Both the position numbers and the translations under genes were made by a program. A DNA stretch of 64,000 nucleotides. It comes from Leptospira ainlahdjerensis (lineage in GTDB: Bacteria; Spirochaetota; Leptospiria; Leptospirales; Leptospiraceae). Every line of letters begins with the position of its first letter. Position 1 is the first letter of the stretch. Under the pieces are notes generated by a model. That model did not search any database. It was not told the origin of the DNA and saw only the letters and a list, made by a program, of their open reading frames with translations. The stretch covers positions 186,001 to 250,000 of the forward strand of contig NZ_JAFFPU010000075.1 of NCBI RefSeq assembly GCF_016919175.1, read 5' to 3'. Positions 18,903 through 31,485 of the stretch are shown piece by piece.

Positions 18903-20246
18903 ATGAAACGATTGTTTTTATTTTCCATTTTCTTTCTTATTCTTTCTTCGAGTTTTGCCCAGAACGTTTCCCTTTGGCAGACCATGTTCGGAGGAGAACA
19001 ATTCAACGGACTCAAACCGAATGAATGTCCCGAGGAACTTCCTTCCGGGATTGGTTCATTCAAAGACGGCGGCTTTGTCATCGTCGGCTCTTCCAATAGT
19101 TGCGCCAAACAAGACATGAATTCTAAAATTGAACAAAAAAAATACGGAGCCGCTTGGGCAGCGAAAGTGGATTCCAATGGAAATCCGGTTTGGTGGAGAT
19201 ATCTATTCCCGAGTAAACCTGTGGATATGGACGGCTATTCGATCGCACTGCACGACCATGACAGTTATCGAGGAGAACTTCTCATCGTTACTCAAAACGG
19301 AGATTTTATCGCGGCCGGATCGATAGGAGGTTCGACTCTCAATCGAAAACTCTCTTTTTCAAAACACAACGCTCAAGGCGAACTCGTGGAAGATCGTTTT
19401 ATCAACGCAAATGAATTCTGCGACAACTTTTGCGGATTAGAAGATCCTCAGATCTACCACTTGCAGGAGCTTTCCAACGGAAAGTTCAGGGGTCTTGTTT
19501 CCGTTTCTCATAAAGTGGAAACTACCGAGAAGGAAGGAAACACGACCGTGGTTTCCACAAAAATCAAAACAAGCTTTCTTTATACTCTTTTCGGGAAAGA
19601 CGGTTCCGTTAAGAATTCGAAATACATTCCAGATTTAAGTTTTGCCCCTGACGCTTCGGTTCCTCTTTCCGACGGGGGTTTTGCATTTGCAGTAAGCACG
19701 GATAACGTATCAGGAAAAGAATCTCAAAGAGACGTGATCGTTCAGAGATACGACGAGGACGGGAACCCTCTTTGGAAGAAAAAATTCGGAACTCAGGGTG
19801 TGGAAGATTTTGCAATTTCTTTACTCAAACTTACGGATGGGAATCTTCTTTTATCAGGAGGAATTTCCGGTGCGGGTAACAAGTCCGTCTGGCTCTTAAA
19901 ACTTTCTCCCAATGGAGAGACGATTTGGGAAGTAAAACAAAGGTTAGGCGGACACAACTTTTTGGATCCGATTATCGAGACGCCGGATCAAGGTTTTCTA
20001 GGAATTCTTTCCGACGGAGAAGGACCGATGGTTTTGATAAAATTCGATTCTTTCGGTAAAAAAATCTGGGAAAAAAAACATTCGCAGAGAATCTATATGG
20101 CGAGCAAGATTCTAAAGAACGATAAGGGATACGTTATTCTTGCTTATACGAAGAAAAAACCGGCCTTATACGTGGACGCCCTTTTGATTCAAACGGATTG
20201 GGACGGAAATTTTTCTAAGGAAGCGATCAGAAAGAATTTTCCTTAA
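18903..20246 (+). CDS. Secreted beta-propeller-like repeat protein
   Basis: A 447-residue protein with a cleavable signal peptide (ends SSSFA, no Cys, so not a lipoprotein). The mature part has repeats of about 45-60 residues with a Trp/Gly-rich core ([59 protein letters not shown]), typical of PQQ/SBBP-like propeller blades. Function is unknown; such domains usually bind proteins or carbohydrates outside the cytoplasm. Two related propeller-type lipoproteins occur at 22865-24262 and 29653-31485. Confidence 0.8.
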   Translation: MKRLFLFSIFFLILSSSFAQNVSLWQTMFGGEQFNGLKPNECPEELPSGIGSFKDGGFVIVGSSNSCAKQDMNSKIEQKKYGAAWAAKVDSNGNPVWWRYLFPSKPVDMDGYSIALHDHDSYRGELLIVTQNGDFIAAGSIGGSTLNRKLSFSKHNAQGELVEDRFINANEFCDNFCGLEDPQIYHLQELSNGKFRGLVSVSHKVETTEKEGNTTVVSTKIKTSFLYTLFGKDGSVKNSKYIPDLSFAPDASVPLSDGGFAFAVSTDNVSGKESQRDVIVQRYDEDGNPLWKKKFGTQGVEDFAISLLKLTDGNLLLSGGISGAGNKSVWLLKLSPNGETIWEVKQRLGGHNFLDPIIETPDQGFLGILSDGEGPMVLIKFDSFGKKIWEKKHSQRIYMASKILKNDKGYVILAYTKKKPALYVDALLIQTDWDGNFSKEAIRKNFP

Positions 20247-20317
20247 CCATTTTAAGGAAGCTTCCAAAAACGAGCGATTCAACTTTCGGGGAACGATGTA
20301 CGAAAGAAAATGAACCT

Positions 20318-20505
20318 TTTTGCAAAGTAAAATTCCTCTCGGCTTCGTCGGAGGTACGACAATCCACCGTGAAGGTCGCGCGCCCCGCCCTGAATTGGGT
20401 GGTGGAGGCGGGTCCGCGGGAAAAAACCTCGGCAGACTTTCCTCTATCAGAATATTATACTTTTTGCAAATAAAATTTTTCTCGTCGGAACTCCGACAAA
20501 AGTTC
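20318..20505. repeat. Composite intergenic repeat, copy R1
   Basis: A GC-rich core (CGCCCCGCCCTGA, TTGGGTGG, GGAGGCGGG, then CTATCAGAA-ATT and TACTTTTTGCAA-TAAAATT) is flanked by short imperfect palindromes (near 20346 and 20483-20500, GTCGGAACTCCGAC). The same order occurs in R2 at 25100-25272. There is no open frame of note. It fills most of the 366-base gap after the secreted repeat protein. Confidence 0.8.
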
Positions 20506-20612
20506 CTAAAGGCTTCCTACGTCGCACAATTCTTTTCTAAATTTTGGGAGCGAAATCGAGAGTGGGCCGCTACACTTTCAAAGTAAAATAGGGATTTCGA
20601 TCTGGAAAAAGC

Positions 20613-21194
20613 TCACTTTTTCTTTTTTACAAAACAAAAACAATCGGTGGTATGATCCATAACCATTCCAGTCGCCTGCATAAACGCATAACAAATCGTA
20701 GAACCCACGAATTTGAAGCCTCTTTTCTTTAAGTCCTTGCTCATCGCTTTCGACTCCGGCGTTTCGTTCGGCGCGTCTCGGATCGTCTTCCAAGAATTAT
20801 AGATCGTCATTTGATTCACAAACGACCAGATATATCTGTCAAAAGAACCGTATTCTTTTTGAATATTCAAAAATAATTGTGCGTTTGTAACCGCAGAACG
20901 AATCTTTAATTGATTTCGGATGATCCCCTCGTCTTTAAGAAGGGATTGAATCTTTTTCTCTTTGTAATTCGCGACTTTTTTAGGATCAAAACCGTCGAAA
21001 GCCTTTCTGTAATTTTCTCTTTTTTTTAAAATCGTAATCCAGGAAAGCCCAGCTTGTGCCCCTTCTAGAATCAAGAATTCGAAAAGTTTTCCATCGTCGT
21101 GCACGGGAGTTCCCCATTCTTTATCATGATAATCCATATAAAGAGGATCTTTCGTCGCCCAAGCACATCGAATTTTTTCGGACTTACTTTTCAT
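20613..21194 (-). CDS. tag: DNA-3-methyladenine glycosylase I
   Basis: A 193-residue protein, the normal length for Tag. It opens with RCAWA near residue 10 and has YHDKEWG, the block EGAQAGLSWITILKKRE (about 44-60, with the catalytic-region Glu and Trp), and the C-terminal DHTTDCFC. The Cys/His residues at both ends match the zinc site of the family. It removes 3-methyladenine from alkylated DNA in base excision repair. It lies 40 bases downstream of the DUF952 gene on the same strand, probably as the last gene of a three-gene unit. Confidence 0.95.
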   Translation of the reverse strand: MKSKSEKIRCAWATKDPLYMDYHDKEWGTPVHDDGKLFEFLILEGAQAGLSWITILKKRENYRKAFDGFDPKKVANYKEKKIQSLLKDEGIIRNQLKIRSAVTNAQLFLNIQKEYGSFDRYIWSFVNQMTIYNSWKTIRDAPNETPESKAMSKDLKKRGFKFVGSTICYAFMQATGMVMDHTTDCFCFVKKKK

Positions 21195-21234
21195 TTTTTT
21201 TATTCTTAATCTCGAAGAGGATTTCAGCGGATTT

Positions 21235-21615
21235 TCAATCTAAGAATGAAAAACGAAATCTTCCATCTTCGTTCGGTTCTATCTCGTAAACCTGCTCGAC
21301 CGCGTCCACGTTCAAGGGGCCAAAAATATGAGGGAAAATATTCTTCTCCTCCTCTTTCGAAAATTTGGAAGACTCGCTAGTTTCGTATTTTAATTCCGAC
21401 TTTAATTTTTCGGTATTTACAACGAGAATAAGCAGATCCGTTCTTCCGAAAAAAATCCGGTTCGCGGTTTCTTCCACCTGATTCTTCTTTGAACTGTGAA
21501 TGAATCCTTCTTTTGAAAGGGAATCTGTAATATAAAAGCCGGTCCTTACCGCTTCTTCATATTCTTTTTTAGAAGCGATATTGTAGATGTATTTCGGAGA
21601 AGACCCTACTACCAT
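21235..21615 (-). CDS. DUF952 family protein
   Basis: A 126-residue protein from the ATG at 21615, which overlaps the end of the DUF2804 gene by 7 bases; a start eight codons further upstream is possible but adds residues outside the domain. [21 protein letters not shown] and [11 protein letters not shown] are characteristic of DUF952. The family has an ADP-ribosyltransferase-like fold by published structure, but no function is established. Overlap with DUF2804 implies coupled translation. Confidence 0.8.
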   Translation of the reverse strand: MVVGSSPKYIYNIASKKEYEEAVRTGFYITDSLSKEGFIHSSKKNQVEETANRIFFGRTDLLILVVNTEKLKSELKYETSESSKFSKEEEKNIFPHIFGPLNVDAVEQVYEIEPNEDGRFRFSFLD

Positions 21616-22622
21616 CTTGCGATATGGTCTTCGGCCCAACCTTGACCGTTCGTAATCTTATATTCATTCTTTCCCAATCGAATAATACCTTCGAACCTTC
21701 CGATCATCTGATGAACGGAAGAAGCAAGAATTCCAGTGTTCGTGTTTGCCTTTCTATGAAATTCGGGAATGAACTGTAGATCGATCGCCTGCGAATCGTT
21801 TGTGTACAAATGCCAAGGTTTCATCCAATTTTCTTTGTCGATCTCAAAAACCGCGTTAGACGGAATCTTATAAATTCTTCCGTTCACCAAAATCGCATTT
21901 TCGGTGGTTCCGGTTTCGTCAGTCCATCCGGCTCCAAGATTGATTCCGATTCTTTCACCTGCGTTAACCGCCATCATCGAAGCCCAGTTCCATTTTGTGG
22001 AATAAGGCCAGACCCCTCTTCCATAATCCAAACAGGCAAAGGAAGTCTCCGGTTCGAATTTATGCTCCATTGCTCCGTAGCGAACGGTTCCACTCGCGCC
22101 TACTCCGAATAATTTTTCCGTAAACTGAAATCTTCTCTTAGACCAAGGCACGACTACGTTGAGCGTTTCCCAATTCTCTGGAACGGGAACCAAAAGTTCT
22201 GCATGAACCGGAATCTTATTTCTTGGCGAAAAATTGACCGAAAGACGATAACCCTCTTCTTCCCGAAAAAATTGAAGTCTCGCGTTGTTTCCGATATAAG
22301 TCGCGTTACTTCCCAAAAGTTGTCCCAAACTCACACCGGATCCAAAAGGAGTAAGAATCGTTCCTTCTTCGAAGTCTCCCGTTTTCCGATTGAGCCAATA
22401 GACAAAGATGACTCCCGCATAGTCAACGTCCGAAATCGTAAACGAGGCCAAGAAGTTTTCGTCATAGATACACCAATAATTCCATTTCTTCTTTCTCAGG
22501 TAATGTCCGCTCAAATTGCATCGATGCAAAGGTCTTTTGGACCACCCTACCGCGTTTAAATTCAGATTCCCGGATTTATCGCAAAGATTCGTTTCTTGTC
22601 TGATTTCAGTCTCTAAGTTCAT
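21609..22622 (-). CDS. DUF2804 family protein
   Basis: A 337-residue cytoplasmic protein with no signal peptide. The family markers are the block [16 protein letters not shown] and the Trp/Gly-rich C-terminal half, ending [12 protein letters not shown]. The family occurs in bacteria and some eukaryotes and its biochemical role is unknown. It is the first gene of a minus-strand group with DUF952 and tag. Length is normal for the family. Confidence 0.82.
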   Translation of the reverse strand: MNLETEIRQETNLCDKSGNLNLNAVGWSKRPLHRCNLSGHYLRKKKWNYWCIYDENFLASFTISDVDYAGVIFVYWLNRKTGDFEEGTILTPFGSGVSLGQLLGSNATYIGNNARLQFFREEEGYRLSVNFSPRNKIPVHAELLVPVPENWETLNVVVPWSKRRFQFTEKLFGVGASGTVRYGAMEHKFEPETSFACLDYGRGVWPYSTKWNWASMMAVNAGERIGINLGAGWTDETGTTENAILVNGRIYKIPSNAVFEIDKENWMKPWHLYTNDSQAIDLQFIPEFHRKANTNTGILASSVHQMIGRFEGIIRLGKNEYKITNGQGWAEDHIARW

Positions 22623-22864
22623 CTATGAAAAACTCTTTTTAGGATAATGAGTACGGATACCAAGTCCGCCTCGAGAAGTCGATCTCTTTCCGTCAAATCC
22701 AGATTCGCTTTTCCATCGGAGAACCTTGCTCGAAGACGGTAAATTTCTTTCCAAATTATAACAAGATATTTAGAATTTACCAATCTTACTCTTCGTTGGA
22801 GTTCCCTCTTCCTTGGATTCTTGGAAGAAGTAAGAACGCTATTTTAGAATTTTTTAGGTGCGAA

Positions 22865-24262
22865 ATGAAATCCCATCTTACGATCCCGGTTCTTTGGATT
22901 TTTCTCCAGGCTTGTAATCCGACCAATTCCATGAATTCCGGAAATCCAACAACGAGCGAATATTGGATCAGCCAGTTTCTCGCGGGGATCAAGGGGACCA
23001 ATCCTATTGTCTTTCGGGAAAACACCGGAACCTTAGAATGGACGATCCTCGAAGGAACAACAGGAGCAAGCAGTCGGGGCAAGGATCTGGTCCTGGATCC
23101 TTTTCAGAACGTCGTTGTTGTGGGTGAAACGGATGGGGCCGTTTTTAACGGTAGTGCAATTGGAACTCAGGATCTCATCCTTGCTAAATATGATCCCTTC
23201 GGCGGTCGAGCCTGGTCTTTCCAGTTGGGCGCATCCGGAGCCCTTCTTACCGTTGTCGGAATTGCGACGGATTCGTTCGGAAATGTGTATTTGGCCGGTT
23301 TTACGAACGCGACCTTTGCCGGCCCATTGTTGAGCGGTCAGGATCTTTTTGTAATCAAGGTTTCTTTGGACGGAACTCCGATTTGGAGCAAACAAGTGGG
23401 GCCAACGGGAGGAAGTTATTTTCTAAATCCGACGGATATCTGCGTGGACAATCTCGGAAATTCCTACGTCGTAGGAGACACGAACGGACCTTTCGGCGGC
23501 CCGGTTGCGATCGGAGGAACCATGTTTGTGGTTCGTTTTGATTCTTCCGGAAATCAATCCTGGGCGACTCAACTTTCCGTTACGGGAGCGAATACCACTG
23601 CCAGTAGCGTTGTATGTGATCCTTCGTCCAATTCCGTATTTGTAACGGGTTTTGGAGGCGCCGATTATTCTACGTTAACCGCTCCCGGTATCGGAGGAAA
23701 CGACCTTTTCATCTTCAAATACGACTCGGCCGGAAATAGACAATTTTTCAAACACGTAGGTCAAGCGACCTTAGAAATTCTCACGGGAGCGATTGTTCTC
23801 GATCTTACGGGAAATATTTTTGTGGGAGCTTCGAGTAACGCGGACTTCGGTTCCGGAAACCCGGGAACCACCTATGCGGGAACCATTTTTAAGTTCGACC
23901 AAAGTGGAACGCAACAGTGGGTTCAGCAATTCGGCGTCAATAACGGATCTGCGACCACCACGGTCGCGTCCTTAACTACAGATCTGGCTGGAAACGTTTT
24001 TTCAACCGGAAATACGACGGGGAATCTGTTGACGGGTTCCGGCCCATCCCTCGGGAATAACGATTTATTTTTTACGAAACACAACGGACAAGGCGAACAA
24101 AAATGGGTTCGTCAGGTCGGAAACGTCGGCGCGACCATACTGGGTAACGGAATCCTCACCGATCCAGAAGGTGCGCTGTATGGAACAGGTTTCTCGACTG
24201 CAACGATCAACGGACTTTCGCCCAAAGGAGTGCAGGATTCGTTTTTAGTCAAATATCGATAA
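22865..24262 (+). CDS. SBBP-type beta-propeller lipoprotein
   Basis: A 465-residue lipoprotein. I chose the ATG at 22865 because AGGTG sits just upstream and the signal (lipidated Cys17, LQAC) starts there; an in-frame Met 23 codons earlier gives a poorer N-terminus. The mature part is a chain of about eight repeats of 45-50 residues with the SBBP pattern: D-x-GN-x-Y/F-V-x-G-x-T-x-G/A-F, then DLF-I-K-D-G-x-W-x-x-Q-x-G. Such repeats form a beta-propeller and suggest binding of ligands at the cell surface. Confidence 0.87.
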   Translation: MKSHLTIPVLWIFLQACNPTNSMNSGNPTTSEYWISQFLAGIKGTNPIVFRENTGTLEWTILEGTTGASSRGKDLVLDPFQNVVVVGETDGAVFNGSAIGTQDLILAKYDPFGGRAWSFQLGASGALLTVVGIATDSFGNVYLAGFTNATFAGPLLSGQDLFVIKVSLDGTPIWSKQVGPTGGSYFLNPTDICVDNLGNSYVVGDTNGPFGGPVAIGGTMFVVRFDSSGNQSWATQLSVTGANTTASSVVCDPSSNSVFVTGFGGADYSTLTAPGIGGNDLFIFKYDSAGNRQFFKHVGQATLEILTGAIVLDLTGNIFVGASSNADFGSGNPGTTYAGTIFKFDQSGTQQWVQQFGVNNGSATTTVASLTTDLAGNVFSTGNTTGNLLTGSGPSLGNNDLFFTKHNGQGEQKWVRQVGNVGATILGNGILTDPEGALYGTGFSTATINGLSPKGVQDSFLVKYR

Positions 24263-24335
24263 TCGACAAACGAAAGAATTTCTTTTCTATTCAAAAAAGA
24301 TCCTCTTGTTAGAAAGGATCTTAAGAACGCAAATC

Positions 24336-25031
24336 ATGAATCGAAATCGAAACATCATTCACGTCGGACTCAGCGATTTATTTTTACCGATCGTCGTAAG
24401 ATCCAAGTCCGAAATTCTTCTGTTCCAAAGTAAATTAGAAGAATTGGGAATCGAAATCACGGGCACCAACTACGGTCCGAATCAAAACGTCCTCACGAGA
24501 CAACTTTCTCAGTCGGTTCTTACGATCCAAGTGATCAACGCGGGACCGAATATTACACAACTCTTAATCATTTCCGAAAACCCCGACGGCTCTTTGGAAT
24601 CCATCGAAGAGGATTTTGAAAGAGTCATCGAAGCCTTCGACAAGGTTTGGCAGATCCAAGGGAAGAATGTAGTAAAGAGCGATCTTACCGTTCGCCTCCT
24701 CACCGACTCTTCCACAGAACACGCGTTCGGCGAGATCTGGGAAAAACGCCTCAAACAAAACAGAGACAGCTTACAACAACTCGGAAGACCGATCTTAGGA
24801 GGAGGACTTCGTTTTGTTCTTCCTCCCCTCAATCCTCAGGATCCGGAAGACCACGGAATCGAAATCAAAATCGAATCCTTCTTTCCGGATCCCCGCAAAA
24901 TTTTTATCGAAGCGATTTTTCTCTGGGGAGCTCCTCGGATGATTTCCGAAAAATGGAACGCCTCAGATCGAATCCAAAAAGTCATTCAATACACGGAACA
25001 ACATCTCATCCCTTTTTTGGATCAAGGTTAA
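24336..25031 (+). CDS. Hypothetical cytoplasmic protein
   Basis: A 231-residue protein from the ATG at 24336; a TTG ten codons upstream falls near a small hairpin (AAGATCCT at 24297-24304 with AGGATCTT at 24315-24322). There is no signal peptide or membrane segment. It looks like a compact alpha/beta protein, with SEILLFQSKLEELGIEIT early, a Gly/Pro-rich GGGLRFVLPPLNP turn near residue 180 and an aromatic C-terminal part. I do not recognise the family. It follows the propeller lipoprotein by about 70 bases and precedes a composite repeat. Confidence 0.7.
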   Translation: MNRNRNIIHVGLSDLFLPIVVRSKSEILLFQSKLEELGIEITGTNYGPNQNVLTRQLSQSVLTIQVINAGPNITQLLIISENPDGSLESIEEDFERVIEAFDKVWQIQGKNVVKSDLTVRLLTDSSTEHAFGEIWEKRLKQNRDSLQQLGRPILGGGLRFVLPPLNPQDPEDHGIEIKIESFFPDPRKIFIEAIFLWGAPRMISEKWNASDRIQKVIQYTEQHLIPFLDQG

Positions 25032-25099
25032 ACCCCGGCTTTGCGATCTGGAGCCCTCTTCCACAAACCCATAACTGAAATCGAACGGGATCTCTCAAA

Positions 25100-25272
25100 C
25101 TCTTGTAGGAGAACCTACAGGCTCTTCTGTGAAACTTGGCGGCCCCGCCCTGATCTTGGGTGGAGGGGAGCGGAGGCGGGAAAAACTCCGGGAATCCTTC
25201 TCTATCAGAAAATTCTACTTTTTGCAAGTAAAATTCCCCGCCCCGAACCCTTGTAGGAACTACGACAAAAAC
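25100..25272. repeat. Composite intergenic repeat, copy R2
   Basis: This copy has the same layout as R1 (20318-20505): palindrome near 25103-25120 (TGTAGGAGAACCTACA), GC-rich core from 25141 (GGCCCCGCCCTGATCTTGGG), CTATCAGAAAATTCTAC, TTTTTGCAAGTAAAATT, then an imperfect palindrome near 25250-25270. It lies in the 409-base gap before the SbcD-like gene; the rest of the gap (25273-25440) holds nothing else I can name. Confidence 0.8.
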
Positions 25273-25440
25273 TCCGTTTGGGATCTCTCATTCCAATTCC
25301 ATTCCCAAGATTCGATTGAGGTTACAACTCCCAGGCCGGGAAGCCCCGTAAAAGTTTCGAAAAAAAAATTCAAAAAGAATCGGATTCCCTTGAATTTTTG
25401 TCAGGGGAAAACCCTATTCTTAGAAATTAGGACCTAGCCC

Positions 25441-26528
25441 ATGATTCGATTTTTACACAGCGCCGATCTGCATCTCAGCCAAAAAGAAAAGGACTATTCC
25501 CTTTCCGTCCTCAAAGAGATCGTCTCGATCGCTTCCGAGGAACAATGCACTCATATCCTATTTTGCGGGGATCTCTTCGATCGAAACAACGATATCGGAG
25601 CGCTCAAAGAAGAAGTCAAATCGATCCTCAAATCCTTTTCCGGAAGAATTTTCTATATTCCCGGCAATCACGAGGAACTCGGTCTCGCAGAAGGAACCTA
25701 CCCGATTTCCGCGGATCTTTCGCCGATGCTCTATCCTCAGAAAGGCGAAAACGTGAAACTCTGGTTGGAAGAATCGGACGGCGTCTCCGCTGAATTTTTC
25801 GGATTTCCGTTTAACAGAAATTTAGATTATTCGAATATTCAATTTAAAGAAAAGAAGGTTCAATACCGGATCGCGCTCCTCCACGGCACCGAAACCAAAA
25901 TGGTGGAATATCTCGGACCTTCTCCGGAAGAGGCGGATTCCATTCTCGATTCCGGGCCGTTTCTCGAAGCCAAGTTCGACTATCTCGCGTTAGGTCATAT
26001 TCATACTAAACGTTCGGAGGTTTCCGGCTCTCTGATCAAAGCGTATCCGGGTTCGCCTCGGATCGTTTCTTTGGGAGAATCCGGAATTCGCACCGTAAAC
26101 ATCGTTTCCCTCGGTAAAAACGGAACTCCGGTTTTAAAAGAAAGGGCGATCGTTTCCGCCGGAGAATTTAAGGACTTTTCTCTTTCCGTCACTCTTTCCG
26201 GTAAAATTCCCGAACTCGAAAAAACGGCTTCTCGTTTCTCGCAAATGGACACGGTTCGAATCACCGTCTCGGGAATCGTCGAAGACGAACACGTCGTCTC
26301 GGAAGCCTTAAATCGTTTTAGCGAGTCCGCGCGTTGTAGAAAAATTGAAATCAAAACTTCCGATCTCAAAACCTCTTCGGCGCTTATCGACAACCCAGTC
26401 GCAAAACTATTTTACGAAAATCTAATAGAACGTCAGCGGAACTGGTCCGGCGCGGATGCTCCCGACTGGAATGAAATTTTGGTATTGGGTTTGGAACAAA
26501 TCGAAAAAAACGCGGGAAAAAACGAAAG

Positions 26529-26532
<4 letters not shown>
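25441..26532 (+). CDS. SbcD/Mre11-like (YhaO-like) metallophosphoesterase
   Basis: A 363-residue protein with the calcineurin-type phosphoesterase motifs in order: SADLHL (about 7-12), CGDLFDR (about 42-48), PGNHEE (about 74-79), LLHGT (about 147) and LGHIHT (about 183). These bind two metal ions for DNA end or hairpin cleavage in Mre11/SbcD proteins. Its stop overlaps the start of the SbcC-like ATPase gene by 4 bases (ATGA), so the two are coupled. The partner is of the YhaN type, so the pair looks closer to YhaO/YhaN of Bacillus than to classical SbcCD. Confidence 0.88.
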
Positions 26533-28847
<2,315 letters not shown>

Positions 28848-29092
28848 GGACGGACTCGGGCTTCAAACCCGATTTGAGTTCGGAGATAATTCGGAATATG
28901 CAAAATTCTTAAATCTTTTTTCCATTCCAGTCGAAGATAATGGTTTTTTAGAATATTACGAACGTCTACATTTCCGCGTCGTTTGTAAAACGTAAAATCG
29001 GACTCGTTTTTATCCGTGAAATTTATTTCTGATTGACCTTGAGTTCGTTCGTAAAGGACGATCTTTCTTAAACATATTATCAGAGGTCGACT

Positions 29093-29485
29093 TTGAAAAC
29101 TCTATTCAGTAGAATTCTCATTTTGCTTTTTCTTTCCCAAGTTTATAACTGCTTATTTTTTGATACTCTCGGTCTTGCACCGGGAAGAATCAAGGGTTCG
29201 GAAGCCGCGGGTGAAATCAGAGACGCCGCGATCGTCACCGATTTGATCAACTCAAGTATTTTGAACGGCCGTGCATCGGTTTCCATCCTTTCTATCTTAT
29301 CGGACCAATTAGCAGGTATCAAATCCGACGGAGTTTACGTTAAATCGGAAGTAGACGATTGTATCCTGGAAATCAAGGGATTGAGCGGATATTTGATCGG
29401 AGCTCCTCTTACGATCGTTCTTCAATCCAAATGTTCCTTGAAAGAGGATAAGGTTATCTTAGATTCTCCTTTTCCCGAACTTTAA
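29093..29485 (+). CDS. Small lipoprotein resembling the Leptospira TIGR04452 family
   Basis: A 130-residue predicted lipoprotein with a TTG start supported by AGAGG at the right distance. The signal ends at Cys20 (VYNC). The following FDTLGLAPGRIKGSEAAGEI stretch matches my memory of TIGR04452 lipoproteins, which are many-copied in Leptospira. Two more Cys residues (near 88 and 114) could form a disulfide. The function is unknown. It stands alone and is closed by a terminator. Confidence 0.75.
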   Translation: MKTLFSRILILLFLSQVYNCLFFDTLGLAPGRIKGSEAAGEIRDAAIVTDLINSSILNGRASVSILSILSDQLAGIKSDGVYVKSEVDDCILEIKGLSGYLIGAPLTIVLQSKCSLKEDKVILDSPFPEL

Positions 29486-29495
29486 TTCTCGGTCT

Positions 29496-29525
29496 CTCGA
29501 GCCGGAATTCGGCTCGAGTTTTCTT
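29496..29525 (+). terminator. Terminator after the small lipoprotein gene
   Basis: A perfect 9-bp stem, CTCGAGCCG (29496-29504) with CGGCTCGAG (29510-29518), has a 5-base loop and is followed by TTTTCTT. It starts 11 bases after the stop. Confidence 0.88.
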
Positions 29526-29652
29526 CACTTCTCCAATCACTTTTTGTTTCCTTCAATCCTCTATTTCATTCGAGAATCGATATCGTTTCTTTTCCCGGAA
29601 TTCGAACACGGACCGTCGCGAATCCGATTTCGTAAAGCCTAAGATTTTTACC

Positions 29653-31485
29653 TTAGTAGATGGATACACATTCCGGATTGATCGGTTCCTTGGTGCAGGG
29701 TTTTAATACCTTACTATCGAAGTTGACGAGTAAATTCCGACGATAGGATGCGTATTGTTGAACGGGGGCGGTTCCGTTAGGACCGTAAGAAAACAATTCG
29801 CCGGCGCCGACTCCTCCGTAAGCAACTCCTCCGAAATGATCCGCAATTGCGTCGTTTCCAATCGGCCAGTCACAACCGTAAGGACTTCCAAAAAACGTGT
29901 ACATTTCCACTCTTCCATTAAGATTGAAGTTTCCAAGGAATGTATCGCAATAAAACTTTCCGTTCGTATTCGTATTTACGTTCGAATGCTGAACCGCCGG
30001 GAGTAAAGTGGTCCACTGGTTCTTGACCAATTCGGGTATGTTCTCTTGCATCAGAGCCGCAACCATAAAAGAGGTTCCATATCGATTGCTGACTACGGAA
30101 GTGGCGCGATCCAATTTCCTGGGAGTGCCGACGCAGGTGTACCACATGGGTTCTCCGTTTATATTGTTGACGCTCATCAACAAAGCTTCCGAACCGGTTG
30201 TATCGCTACACGCCAAACCGCTACCCGGAAGCGAAGAATTGCCAAAAGGAAGGGAACCTTGCGCCAACTCTCCCACCAAATAGGTTTGATCCGGTCCGAT
30301 CACCTGGCTACTGCTTCCTGTAGCGCTTGCGAAAATTCTTTCCTGGCCTGAGCCGCCGAACTGGGAAAACCAGATCAGATTTCCACCCCAATCTAACTGA
30401 GCAAAAAAAGCGTCGTCGTTGACTCCCGGAGAATGTTTCACCTGCGTAAAAATATCGCCTATACTCGTAATTTCTCCACCCGCAATACCTGCGACGATAA
30501 ACCGTTGGTTCGTATTCAGCAATTCTTTCGAGACCGTATAAAAAGTGTCCCGATAAGGACCGCCTAGATAAGTATGCCAATAAACTTTACCGTCGGAAGC
30601 AAGTTGAATCACCCATCCGTCCGTATTCGTACCATTGACTGGCGAAGAATGAACTTGGATAGGCCTGACTTCTCCAAGCGTCGCATCTGAATCCCCGTCT
30701 CCGACAAGGATATAGCTGTTCCAATGTGTCTGCGAAAGTCCGCGCAGATTTTCGTTTCCGGCTCCTCCTAAAAAGGTGTACCATTCCACCTGAAAATCTC
30801 GTTTGAGTTTGAGAACGAATCCGTCCACTCCACCGGAGTAACGCAGAATGGGAGTCAGACCATCGATCGTAGGAATATCTGCGTTCGAAGTACCTGCAAT
30901 GATAAAACCCCCGTCTCCCGTTATATCACGTTCAATCGCGACGGCGGTTTGTGTGCCAGCGCCAGAAATCAGTTTCGTTTGCACCAAATGCCCGAACTGA
31001 TTTACTCTTTGAACCAGCAGATTGGGTTCCGCACCCGATGCGGGGAATTCCTGACTTGTTATGATATATTCGGTGCTTCCAGAATCAGGAACGTCAGCGA
31101 CGCATAACGCGGTTACACCCTGATTGAAAAAGTCGCCGTCTCCGAATCCGCTTCCTAAAAAAGTATATAGAAGAGGTCGTTCCCAGTTCAAAGAAGTCTC
31201 ACGCTGATTGCAGGCTAAAGGATCGGCGTCTAAAATCCCAAACTGGGAATTTTCTTTACCGGTCAGAATTCCAAACGTGGATAAAATCGAATCAACAATC
31301 GATCCTGAATCTTTATGTTTACAATCAGGACCGGAACAAACAGAAAGTGCGGCGAAAGTTGTTCCGTCGTTAACGTTCGGTCCTTTGTCACAAACCGTAA
31401 AAAGAACGTTCAGACTTAGAAAAAGGAAACAGCGTAAGACCGCTCGATAAATTCTTAGCAAAAGAAATAGATGTGAAAGTTTCAT
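29653..31485 (-). CDS. Large SBBP-like repeat lipoprotein
   Basis: A 610-residue predicted lipoprotein with a long N-terminal signal and lipidated Cys at 32 (LFTVC). The body has repeats of about 55-65 residues, each with a YTFLGG/WFSQFGGSG-like strand followed by GS/GAGNE and a VAGIAGGE/IIAGTSNAD strand, as in SBBP-type propellers. It is larger and less regular than the lipoprotein at 22865. Many Cys residues lie in loops. A surface-exposed binding role is likely but unproven. It is convergent with the small lipoprotein gene. Confidence 0.82.
   Translation of the reverse strand: MKLSHLFLLLRIYRAVLRCFLFLSLNVLFTVCDKGPNVNDGTTFAALSVCSGPDCKHKDSGSIVDSILSTFGILTGKENSQFGILDADPLACNQRETSLNWERPLLYTFLGSGFGDGDFFNQGVTALCVADVPDSGSTEYIITSQEFPASGAEPNLLVQRVNQFGHLVQTKLISGAGTQTAVAIERDITGDGGFIIAGTSNADIPTIDGLTPILRYSGGVDGFVLKLKRDFQVEWYTFLGGAGNENLRGLSQTHWNSYILVGDGDSDATLGEVRPIQVHSSPVNGTNTDGWVIQLASDGKVYWHTYLGGPYRDTFYTVSKELLNTNQRFIVAGIAGGEITSIGDIFTQVKHSPGVNDDAFFAQLDWGGNLIWFSQFGGSGQERIFASATGSSSQVIGPDQTYLVGELAQGSLPFGNSSLPGSGLACSDTTGSEALLMSVNNINGEPMWYTCVGTPRKLDRATSVVSNRYGTSFMVAALMQENIPELVKNQWTTLLPAVQHSNVNTNTNGKFYCDTFLGNFNLNGRVEMYTFFGSPYGCDWPIGNDAIADHFGGVAYGGVGAGELFSYGPNGTAPVQQYASYRRNLLVNFDSKVLKPCTKEPINPECVSIY

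Noticed and set aside
24297..24322. Terminator between the propeller lipoprotein and the hypothetical gene at 24336
   Set aside because: The 8-bp stem is followed by AAGAACGC rather than a T run on the plus strand, so it is not a convincing terminator for the upstream gene.
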